Source of the DNA: Bradyrhizobium sp. Ce-3
GTDB taxonomy: Bacteria; Pseudomonadota; Alphaproteobacteria; Rhizobiales; Xanthobacteraceae
Assembly: GCF_022835695.1 (NCBI RefSeq)
Contig: NZ_BQUV01000004.1
Coordinates: forward strand, 248,001-312,000
DNA length: 64,000 nt
Reading direction: 5' to 3'
Both the position numbers and the translations under genes were made by a program. Below are positions 35,780-43,149 of the stretch, in pieces. Each line of letters begins with the position of its first letter. Position 1 is the first letter of the stretch. A model generated the notes under the pieces. The model saw only the letters and a list, made by a program, of their open reading frames with translations, had not been told where the DNA came from and searched no databases.

Positions 35780-36289
35780 TCAACCCTGTGCGGCGCCGCC
35801 GTCGCGTTCGCCACCCGCGATCTGCTGCAGCATCGACTTCGGCGTCGTTGCGAGCTCGATCTTGAGCTGGTCGCAGATCGCCCGCCGCAGCAGGCGTTCG
35901 ATCTCGGTCGCAGCATTGGGATTGGCTGCACGCGCCTCCTCGCCGCTTGCCCACAGCAGAAGCTGCCCTAGCCGCCGGTCGCCATCGTCGCGCAACGCCT
36001 CGACCGCAGCGGCGTCGGAGGTGTCGCCCCGGATGCGTGGCGTGGCGGGGGTCTCCGGATGCGCCATGCCATCGGCCAATCGTTTGACTGCCGCAAACGT
36101 ATCGTCCTGCAGCCGTAGCTGCTCAAGCAGCGGCCCTACCTTCCAATCGGCGGCGAGCTTCAGCCCGTTCAGCGCGTAGATCGCGGAGAACACCTGGCCG
36201 CGGACGAAATCATCGTTGCTGTTCGGCACGACATGGCTTTGCAGGGCATCGATGATGCCGTCGATCAGCCGCTCGAAGGATGCACTCAT
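35780..36289 (-). CDS. small protein coupled to the APH-type kinase, LvaB-like in context
   Basis: A 169-residue, mainly helical cytoplasmic protein. The N-terminal 75 residues (LIDGIIDALQSHVVPNSNDDFVRGQVFSAIYALNGL) resemble the short partner proteins found next to APH-type kinases in acyl-CoA operons (the position held by LvaB in the levulinate operon, a DUF6285-like protein); the C-terminal half is charged. It overlaps the kinase stop by four bases. The assignment rests on context, size and general pattern, not a motif. The region 35668-35779 before the next operon has no gene. Confidence 0.65.
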   Translation of the reverse strand: MSASFERLIDGIIDALQSHVVPNSNDDFVRGQVFSAIYALNGLKLAADWKVGPLLEQLRLQDDTFAAVKRLADGMAHPETPATPRIRGDTSDAAAVEALRDDGDRRLGQLLLWASGEEARAANPNAATEIERLLRRAICDQLKIELATTPKSMLQQIAGGERDGGAAQG

Positions 36290-37356
36290 GCCGCGGCCTC
36301 CAATGCGCGCTCGAAGGCCCGCACGATCGAGGGCATCTGGCTTGCCATCACTGCAAGCCTCATATCGTTGAAACGGTCGACCTCGAAGGCACGCACCGCG
36401 CACATCTGGATCGCGGCGGCCTGATACAGCGCATAGGCCTCGTAGAAGGCGAGGCTCTTGTCAGAGACCGCAATGCCGGAAGCGCGCTGATAGAGATCGA
36501 TCACCTCCGCGCGCTCGAGCACGCCGTAGAGCTTCCGGCTCCTGGCATTGAAGGTCGGCATCATTGCCCAGGCCAGATCTTCATGCGGATCGCCCAGGTG
36601 AGTGAGCTCCCAATCGAGAATGGCGGCAATCTTCCGCTCGTGCTCGATGAAATTTCCGATCCGGTAATCGCCATGCACGATGGTGCGGCGCGGCGGCTGC
36701 GGACAATTGTCGTGCAGCCAGCGTCCGCCCCAATCGAGCAACGGATAATAGCGCGCCGTCGGACGTGCCAGCGAAGCGCGCCAGCCGGCGATCGCCCGCA
36801 GCTCGGCGCGCTGCTCTCCCTGTTGCGGCGATGCGAATGAAGTCACGCCCGGATCGATCCGGTGCAGTGACGCGAGGATCTCGATGAACTGCTGGGCGAT
36901 GGCGCGCTTGTGGTCCGGATCGAGCTCGCTCGCCGCCCACGGCGCGGGAACATCACCTTCGATGTGAGCGCAGATGAAGAAGGGAAAGCCGATCTCGGCG
37001 CCGTCCTGCTCTGCCGACACCAGCGCCGGCACCGGCACACCGCTGCCATGCAGCGCCTGCAGCGCATAGACCTGCGGCAGCACCGAATACGGCGCAAACA
37101 GCCCGTTCGGCGGACCGACACGCAGGATCAGCTTGCGATCCGCTTCAGCGGCGGAGCGCGCCACGAAGGCGTAGGTGATCCAGGAGAAGCCCGACGATTT
37201 ACGGCCGAAGCTGACAATCTCCGTCCGGCTTCCGAATATCCGCGACAGATGCTGCGCGAGCGCCGTCCGCACTGCGTCATCATTTACCGCAGCGGGACGA
37301 GCCGGTTCCGGCACAGCATCCCGCACATCGTCGGATTGTTTCGCAGCCTCCTGCAT
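36286..37356 (-). CDS. APH-family phosphotransferase, LvaA/ACAD10-11 kinase-like
   Basis: A 356-residue kinase-fold protein. Brenner motif IVHGDYRIGNFI (catalytic Asp, Asn) and the metal motif AILDWELTHLGDPHEDLAW are the exact type seen in LvaA and in the kinase domain of ACAD10/ACAD11, which phosphorylate 4-hydroxyacyl-CoA, rather than in antibiotic kinases. FSWITYAF and RKLILRVGPPNG are the N-lobe ATP site. Start 37356 overlaps the ligase stop by four bases; the open frame upstream is antisense-like and spurious. It forms an operon ligase-kinase-small protein, suggesting phosphorylation of a hydroxyacyl-CoA made by the ligase and SDR. Confidence 0.9.
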   Translation of the reverse strand: MQEAAKQSDDVRDAVPEPARPAAVNDDAVRTALAQHLSRIFGSRTEIVSFGRKSSGFSWITYAFVARSAAEADRKLILRVGPPNGLFAPYSVLPQVYALQALHGSGVPVPALVSAEQDGAEIGFPFFICAHIEGDVPAPWAASELDPDHKRAIAQQFIEILASLHRIDPGVTSFASPQQGEQRAELRAIAGWRASLARPTARYYPLLDWGGRWLHDNCPQPPRRTIVHGDYRIGNFIEHERKIAAILDWELTHLGDPHEDLAWAMMPTFNARSRKLYGVLERAEVIDLYQRASGIAVSDKSLAFYEAYALYQAAAIQMCAVRAFEVDRFNDMRLAVMASQMPSIVRAFERALEAAA

Positions 37357-38909
37357 CAATTGACCGACCTCGTATAGCCCTGCCACTTCTCCTCGCGCAG
37401 CGCCGACTTCATGATCTTGCCGGAGCCGGTCAGCGGCAACGGTTCGAGACGGATGTCGACCGAGCGCGGACATTTGTAGCCCGCGATCAGGGTGCGGCAA
37501 TGAGCGATCACGGCCTCCGAATCGAGCCGCGCGCCGTCTTTCGGCACCACGATCGCGTGCACCGCCTCGCCCCATTGCGGATCGGGCACCGCGATCACGG
37601 CACATTCCTTGACATGCTCATGCTGGAAGATGGCGTTCTCCACCTCGCCGGAATAGACATTCTCGCCGCCGGAGACGATCATGTCCTTCAGCCGATCGAC
37701 GATATAGACAAAGCCGTCCTCGTCCATCCAGGCGCCATCGCCGGTGTGCAGCCAGCCGTCGCGCAGCACGCGCGCGCTTTCCTCGGGCTTGCGCCAATAG
37801 CCGAGCATCACGCCGGCGCCGCGGATCGCGATCTCGCCGACCGTGCCGCGCGGCACCTCATTGCCCGCGGTATCGACGATGCGGATTTCGACGCCAGGCG
37901 CCGCCCGCCCCGCCGACTTCCGCTTGGCCGCGAGCGGCCCTTCCAGCGCGTGGTACTCCCAGGGCAGGATCGTCGCCAGCGCCGCGCTCTCGGTCATGCC
38001 GTAGCCTTGGTGGAAGCGCCAGCTCGGCAGCACCCGCATCAGCTTGATTAGCAGCGCATCCGGCATCGGCGAGGCGCCATATTCGCAATCCCTGACGCTG
38101 CTCAGGTCATATGTGCCGAAGGACGGATGATTGAGCATCATGTTGAGCATGGTCGGCACGAACAGGCAGTAATCGATCTTGTGCTCGGCGATGGTCCGCA
38201 TCGCGAGCTCGGGCTCGAATTTCGGGATGGTGACGTGAGTGCCGCCCACCAGCGTCAGCGCGATCATCGGTGAGGTGCCGGCGAGATGGAACATGCCGGC
38301 CGAGTGCAGATACCGCGTGTCCTCGCGGAAGCGGAGCGCATAGATCCAGACCAGCGATTCATAGATGATGTTGGCGTGCGACAGCATCACGCCCTTGGGA
38401 AAGCCGGTGGTGCCGCCGGTGTAGAAGATGCCGGCGAGATCGTTGTAGGCGCCGGAGGCATCCTCGACCGGCGCGTGCGCAACGAGCTTGTCATAGCCCT
38501 GCATGCCGTCGGGGACCGGCCCCTCGTCCAGATAGACCATCGCGGTGAGTGATTTTGCGCCGCGCAGCGCCGAGCCGATCTCGGTGAAGGCCTTGTCGAC
38601 CAGCAGCAGTTTTGGCGTGGAATCGTCGATCGCATAGGCATTCTCGGCGACCGCCCAGCGCGTATTGAGCGGCACCGCGACCGCGCCGGCCCAGGCGATG
38701 GCATAGAGCGCCTCGATATAGAGGTCGCTGTTGTGCGCGAGGATGGCGACGCGATCGCCGGCCTCGACGCCGAGCCGCCGCAGCCCGCCCGCGGCACAGG
38801 CGACGCGATGGCCGATCTCCTTCCAGCTCCGCGACCGTCCCGCATGGATGGTTCCGGGTGCGTCCTTGCGCAACTGCACCGCCGCGATCAGCGCCTGCGT
38901 CAGTTTCAT
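37356..38909 (-). CDS. AMP-dependent acyl-CoA synthetase/ligase
   Basis: A 517-residue ligase of the medium-chain/aryl type. FYTGGTTGFPKGVMLSHAN (about residue 165) is the phosphate loop, HQGYGMTESAAL the A5 motif, WLHTGDGAWMDEDGFVYIVDRLKDMIVSGGENVYSGEVE A7-A8, and GKIMKSALRE carries the catalytic lysine. Excellent ribosome site GAGGAGGAAAC before ATG 38909. First gene of the kinase operon (LvaE-like position), divergent from the receptor gene at 39112 with operator C between them. Confidence 0.95.
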   Translation of the reverse strand: MKLTQALIAAVQLRKDAPGTIHAGRSRSWKEIGHRVACAAGGLRRLGVEAGDRVAILAHNSDLYIEALYAIAWAGAVAVPLNTRWAVAENAYAIDDSTPKLLLVDKAFTEIGSALRGAKSLTAMVYLDEGPVPDGMQGYDKLVAHAPVEDASGAYNDLAGIFYTGGTTGFPKGVMLSHANIIYESLVWIYALRFREDTRYLHSAGMFHLAGTSPMIALTLVGGTHVTIPKFEPELAMRTIAEHKIDYCLFVPTMLNMMLNHPSFGTYDLSSVRDCEYGASPMPDALLIKLMRVLPSWRFHQGYGMTESAALATILPWEYHALEGPLAAKRKSAGRAAPGVEIRIVDTAGNEVPRGTVGEIAIRGAGVMLGYWRKPEESARVLRDGWLHTGDGAWMDEDGFVYIVDRLKDMIVSGGENVYSGEVENAIFQHEHVKECAVIAVPDPQWGEAVHAIVVPKDGARLDSEAVIAHCRTLIAGYKCPRSVDIRLEPLPLTGSGKIMKSALREEKWQGYTRSVN

Positions 38910-38997
38910 GTTTCCTCCTCGCCGCCATGCGGCCGCGCACGCCTGCGGATGTTTCCGTCGTTGCGTGATGCCGAACTGCCGCCGGAGATTTCAGTTG

Positions 38998-39016
38998 ATA
39001 ATCCGGACAGACGGTC
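38998..39016. promoter_or_regulatory. putative TetR operator C
   Basis: ATAATCCGGACAGACGGTC lies between the divergent ligase (38909) and receptor (39112) genes. It shares ATAATCCG and the spaced C, CG and TC with the sites at 21292 and 35649, though its dyad is weaker. Confidence 0.6.
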
Positions 39017-39111
39017 TATTATTACATAGCCGACGCGAGGGGTAAAGCCTTTCAAGGCTTCCATCGCCGGATCAACCAGCCCCGCAAAAGAGGGCGTCAT
39101 GGGAGGGGAAG

Positions 39112-40335
39112 ATGCGGAAGCCAATGGTCACGCTTGCCGTGTGGGCGTTCGCGCTCACCGGCGCGCTCGGAACTGCGAACGCCCAGAAGGCCTATGGTCC
39201 CGGGGCCAGCGACACCGAAATCCTGCTCGGCGCCAATGCGCCCTACAGCGGGCCGGCATCGATCTATGCGAGCTTCCCGAAGACCATGCTCGCCTATTTC
39301 ACGATGCTGAACGAGAAAGGCGGCATCAACGGCCGCCACATCAACTTCCTGACCCGCGACGACGCCTATAGTCCGCCCAAGACCGTGGAGGTGACGCGCG
39401 CGCTGGTCGAGAACGACAAGGTGCTCGCGATCATGGCGCCGTTCGGCACGCCGACCAACGCTGCGATCCAGAAATATCTCAACAGCAACGGCGTCCCGCA
39501 TCTCTTGGTGCAGAGCGGCGGCACCCGCTGGAACGATCCGAAGCAATTTCCCTGGACGACGCCCTACTCGCCGACCTACGTCAACGAGTCCCGGATCATC
39601 GCGCGCTACGTGCTGCGCGAGAAGCCGGACGCGAAAATCGGCGTGCTGCTGCAGGCCGACGACATCGGCAAGGATTTCGTGCTTGGCCTGAAGGAAGGTC
39701 TCGGCGCCAAGGCCGACACCATGATCGTCAAGGAGGCGATGTATCAGTCGACCGAGCCGACGATCGACTCCCAGATCGTGAATTTGAAGGCGTCGGGCGC
39801 CGACACCATCCTGATCGCCGCACAAAACAAGTTCGCTTCGATGGCGATCCGCAAGATCCACGAGCTCGGCTGGAAGCCGCTGATCTTCCTCGGCTCGACC
39901 GCGAACTCGATCGCCGGCGTGCTGGTGCCGGCGGGCATCGAGGCCTCGACCGGCATCCTGACCACGACCTCCTACAAGACGCCGAACGATCCGGCTTGGG
40001 CCAATGACAAGGGCATGACCGACTATCTCGCCTTCGCTGCGAAATACATGCCCGGCATGGATCCGAACGACGTGATCGCGGTGACCGGCTACACCACGGC
40101 CCAGCTCGGCGCAATCATCCTGCAGCGCTGCGGCGACAACCTCACGCGGGAGAACGTGCTGAAGCAGGCCACCAATCTCAGCGGCATCGAGCTGCCGATG
40201 CTGCTGCCGGGCATCACCATCCAGACCACGCCGCAGGACTACGCGGCGATCACCGAACGCCGCTTTGCCCGCTTCGACGGCAAGACCTGGGTGCTGTTCG
40301 GCGACATCGTGGGCGCGGGGGCGGCCAAGGACTGA
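39112..40335 (+). CDS. Liv-type ABC transporter substrate-binding protein, second receptor
   Basis: A 407-residue periplasmic binding protein, signal peptide to about residue 24 (ANA-QKAYG). ILLGANAPYSGPASIYASFPKTMLAYFTMLNEKGGINGR is the type I receptor opening. It differs from the receptor at 28229 and belongs to the larger group that binds aromatic, fatty or terpenoid acids. No permease or ATPase follows; the Liv transporter at 22.7-28.2 kb may be its partner. GGGAGGGGAAG precedes the ATG. Confidence 0.92.
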   Translation: MRKPMVTLAVWAFALTGALGTANAQKAYGPGASDTEILLGANAPYSGPASIYASFPKTMLAYFTMLNEKGGINGRHINFLTRDDAYSPPKTVEVTRALVENDKVLAIMAPFGTPTNAAIQKYLNSNGVPHLLVQSGGTRWNDPKQFPWTTPYSPTYVNESRIIARYVLREKPDAKIGVLLQADDIGKDFVLGLKEGLGAKADTMIVKEAMYQSTEPTIDSQIVNLKASGADTILIAAQNKFASMAIRKIHELGWKPLIFLGSTANSIAGVLVPAGIEASTGILTTTSYKTPNDPAWANDKGMTDYLAFAAKYMPGMDPNDVIAVTGYTTAQLGAIILQRCGDNLTRENVLKQATNLSGIELPMLLPGITIQTTPQDYAAITERRFARFDGKTWVLFGDIVGAGAAKD

Positions 40336-40383
40336 CCTCACGACGCATCGACTGACCGAGGCTCAAACACAAGGACAAGAACA

Positions 40384-41499
40384 ATGCTGACAGCCCAGGA
40401 CGATCTCATCGGCCATCAGACGCCGCAGCCGTTTGCCAAGGCAGGCGGCGGCGATGTCAGGTTCACCGAGCGTTACTGGTACACCGCGCACCCGATCGAC
40501 GGCAGCGAACTGCTGATCGATATCGGGCTCGGCTATTACCCGAACCGCAACGTGATGGACGGCTTCGCCGGCATCACCATCGGCCGCCGCCAGCACAATT
40601 TCCGTGCCTCGCGCCGGCTCGGGACGCGCCCGCTGGAGACGGAAGTCGGCGGGCTCAGGATCGAGATCGTCGAGGGTAACAGCCTGCACAGGGTCTCGCT
40701 CGCCGACAATCCGTCCGGCATCAGCTTTGAGCTCGAGTTCAAGGCGAGCTTTCCGGCGGCGCAGGAGAAGCAGAACTTTCGCGAGCGCAACGGCGACGTC
40801 GAAGAGGACCTTGCGCGCGTCTCGCAATTCGGCCGCTGGCGCGGCTGGATCGTCGCCGACGGCAAGCGCTACGAAATTGAACCGGAACAATGGTGGGGAC
40901 AGCGCGACCGCTCCTGGGGCCTGCGCTCCGAGATGCGCACCGACGAGACGCGGCCGCCGGTTGCGACCCATCGCAATTTCTTCTGGACCTGGTCGATGTT
41001 CCAGTTTCCGCAATCGGCGCTGTCGATCTTCATCAAGGAGCGCACGCCGGGCAAGCCGCACTACCTCTCGGGCACCGAGTTCCGCCGCGAGGCCGACGGA
41101 TCCGTGTCGCATCGCGAAGTCATTTCGGTGGAGCACAAGATCGAATGGACCGATGATCCGCTCGGCCAGACCATAGCTGTGGCCGATTTCACCTTCGCCT
41201 TCGAGCGCGGCGAGCCGCGGCGTGTCAGGATGCACGGACTGCCGACCCGCTTCTATCTCAAGGCCGGCATGTATGGCGGCCTGCAAGGCTGGACTCACGG
41301 CGACGACCGTGGCGAGAGCCACGCCGCGCACGACATCTGGAACCTCGACGACCCTGCAACACGCGCCATCGCACGCACGCTGTCGGACCATGTCGTTCGG
41401 CTCGAAAGCGGCAGCGAGACCGGATTTGGCATCAGCGAGTACGGCGTCGCCGCCGGCTATCCGCTCTATCCGGGACCGCAGAAATTCCCGGCGATGTGA
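40384..41499 (+). CDS. CrtC/AttH-like (DUF7064/7065-type) protein
   Basis: A 371-residue protein with no signal peptide or membrane segment. The segment EPEQWWGQRDRSWGLR and the later HNDIWN-like HAAHDIWNLDD resemble the two lipocalin-like halves of the hydroxyneurosporene synthase (CrtC)/AttH superfamily, in which W-G-x-R-D-x-SWG is conserved. CrtC members hydrate or isomerise isoprenoids and related ones catalyse pericyclic reactions. Its presence between a receptor and a thioesterase in a CoA-ester catabolic cluster suggests action on a terpenoid- or steroid-like compound. Family assignment is by motif memory only. Confidence 0.6.
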   Translation: MLTAQDDLIGHQTPQPFAKAGGGDVRFTERYWYTAHPIDGSELLIDIGLGYYPNRNVMDGFAGITIGRRQHNFRASRRLGTRPLETEVGGLRIEIVEGNSLHRVSLADNPSGISFELEFKASFPAAQEKQNFRERNGDVEEDLARVSQFGRWRGWIVADGKRYEIEPEQWWGQRDRSWGLRSEMRTDETRPPVATHRNFFWTWSMFQFPQSALSIFIKERTPGKPHYLSGTEFRREADGSVSHREVISVEHKIEWTDDPLGQTIAVADFTFAFERGEPRRVRMHGLPTRFYLKAGMYGGLQGWTHGDDRGESHAAHDIWNLDDPATRAIARTLSDHVVRLESGSETGFGISEYGVAAGYPLYPGPQKFPAM

Positions 41500-41504
41500 C
41501 CGGG

Positions 41505-42431
41505 ATGGACGGGCAAGGCATGCGCGTCGCGGAGAGCAACGAAGCCGCGTGCGAACCATGGGACAACCGGGCCGCCGAAGCGCTGGTCTCGCTCGAGACC
41601 AGCGCCCCATTGCGCTATCGCAGCCGGTTCGGCGACGGCAACCTCAACTGCCGGTCCTATGGCGGTCAGATCCTCGGCCAGGCCATGATGGCCGCAACGC
41701 TGAGTGCGCCGGAGGATCGGCCCGCCGCGATGCTGCAACTTGTGTTCCTGCGCGGCGCCGATCCCACCCGGCGCATTACCTTTGCCGTGGAAGTGCTGCA
41801 GGACGGCAAGCGGTTCTCGTCGCGCCATGTCGTCGGCACACAGGGTGACGGGCGCACCGTCCTGAGCGCGCAGGCCACGTTCTGCGCGCCGCAGCCGGGT
41901 CCGCGGCACGCAGCTCCGTTCGCACCGTCGGAGGATCCGGAAAGCCTGCCCGATCTGACGGTGATCCCCGACCGACTGATGGCGCAGTTGCGACCGCTCG
42001 GCCCTTATTCGCCGCACATCAAGCCCAGCATGGATTTCCGCATCCCCGAGATCGAACGGCAACTTTCGGCCGCGACGGCCGAGCCGCGCCTGCGCTTCTG
42101 GATCAGGAGCAGGCAGCCGCTAAAGCCTGGTTCCCGCGCCCAGGCCGCGGTGTTCGCCTATCTCTCGGACTGGTGGCTCAACTTCTCCAGCGTCGGCGGC
42201 CATCTCCACGACCTGCAGGCGCGCGCGCCGCTCTATCTGTCGAGCCTCAACCATTGCATCTGGTTTCACCGCGCATTCTCGCCCGACGGCTGGATGCATG
42301 TCGAAACCGAGAGCCCGTGCGCCGAGGGCGGCCGTGGGCTATCGATCGCCCGCGTCCATGACCGCGACGGATCGATGCTCGCGACCTCGATCCAGGAAAC
42401 CCTGATGGTGCATCCCGACGGCGATGCGTAA
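41505..42431 (+). CDS. acyl-CoA thioesterase, TesB-like double hotdog
   Basis: About 308 residues. FGDGNLNCRSYGGQILGQAMMAA near the N-terminus is the TesB-type GG-QILGQA motif with a following helix; FSSRHVVGTQGDGRTVLSAQATF and CIWFHRAFSPDGWMHVETESPCAEGGRGLSIARVHDRDGSMLATSIQE are the second hotdog with the expected Asp/Gln/Thr region. The start is uncertain: GTG 41496 overlaps the previous stop, ATG 41505 is used. It releases CoA from an intermediate or recycles CoA. Last gene of the operon. Confidence 0.88.
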   Translation: MDGQGMRVAESNEAACEPWDNRAAEALVSLETSAPLRYRSRFGDGNLNCRSYGGQILGQAMMAATLSAPEDRPAAMLQLVFLRGADPTRRITFAVEVLQDGKRFSSRHVVGTQGDGRTVLSAQATFCAPQPGPRHAAPFAPSEDPESLPDLTVIPDRLMAQLRPLGPYSPHIKPSMDFRIPEIERQLSAATAEPRLRFWIRSRQPLKPGSRAQAAVFAYLSDWWLNFSSVGGHLHDLQARAPLYLSSLNHCIWFHRAFSPDGWMHVETESPCAEGGRGLSIARVHDRDGSMLATSIQETLMVHPDGDA

Positions 42432-42628
42432 GCCCGCAGCGCCGCAGTTGAGAGCGCGTCGCGGTCGCAGCCAGGTTACGGTCGATGCACGTCGCCGGTT
42501 CCACCGTCTGTTGAATCCCGGCAACACCGCCAGACAAAAACGCGCAATCGCGCAGATTGCGTGCCCGGAATCACGACTGTGCCGCATCTCTGTCAAATCC
42601 TGCGTGCGGGTGGCGCAACAAGAACACT

Positions 42629-42877
42629 ATGGGGAAAACCTACATGCAGCAGGCACCGTCGACCGCACGGAGTGCGGAATCGTCTGGATATGTTCTCTAC
42701 TTCCAGCTTGCCAGCAATGGCGCGAGACGCGCTTGCAGTCTGACGATCCAGGCGGAGAGCGCCAATGAGGCGGCGCGGATCTTCCGCGAGAACTGGAATG
42801 AGATCGAATCGATGGCTCGCGACGGCGTGAGCACAGGAATGGTCGGCAAGGCGCCGGTGAGCCTGGCGATGTCGTGA
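42629..42877 (+). CDS. hypothetical small protein
   Basis: An 82-residue protein with a plausible start at ATG 42629 (another ATG at 42644 has GGGGAAAACC ahead). The C-terminal half (SLTIQAESANEAARIFRENWNEIESMA) looks like a compact beta-alpha fold with an amphipathic helix. No recognised family. The codon pattern is coding-like, and a strong hairpin follows at 42996. The 200 bases upstream, after the thioesterase gene, hold nothing recognised. Confidence 0.5.
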   Translation: MGKTYMQQAPSTARSAESSGYVLYFQLASNGARRACSLTIQAESANEAARIFRENWNEIESMARDGVSTGMVGKAPVSLAMS

Positions 42878-42995
42878 GGCGCATCGCACTACGCGACCTA
42901 CACTACGCCTGAGGCGTGACAGGACGACGACTGTCGTCTCTCGTCGGAATCGAGCGACCAATTGACGCGCTGACGCGACAACCAAGTCATGACGT

Positions 42996-43025
42996 GCAGG
43001 GCTCGCGCACACGCGCGAGCCCTGC
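42996..43025 (+). terminator. strong hairpin, likely terminator
   Basis: GCAGGGCTCGCG (42996-43007) pairs perfectly with CGCGAGCCCTGC (43014-43025) around a 6-base loop; the downstream tract CGCTTCTTA is only weakly T-rich. It separates the small protein gene from the iron-uptake operon. Confidence 0.6.
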
Positions 43026-43031
43026 CGCTTC

Positions 43032-43071
43032 TTAGAACGATTCAAATCCACCGCAGTTAGAGGGATTCAAG
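43032..43071. promoter_or_regulatory. two Irr-box-like sites before the TonB receptor
   Basis: TTAGAACGATTCAAA (43032-43046) and TTAGAGGGATTCAAG (43057-43071) are near copies 25 bases apart, each a partly dyadic TTAGAA-N3-TTC pattern. The alphaproteobacterial iron control element recognised by Irr has the form TTAGAA-N3-TTCTAA, so these fit as degenerate sites for iron control of the receptor gene. Confidence 0.45.
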
Positions 43072-43149
43072 TCTGCTCCGGTTCTTTTCGCGCGCGCCGA
43101 CTGCTAGAGGCGCGGCACGAACGAGTTCGCGTGAATCGGAAGTCCAAGA

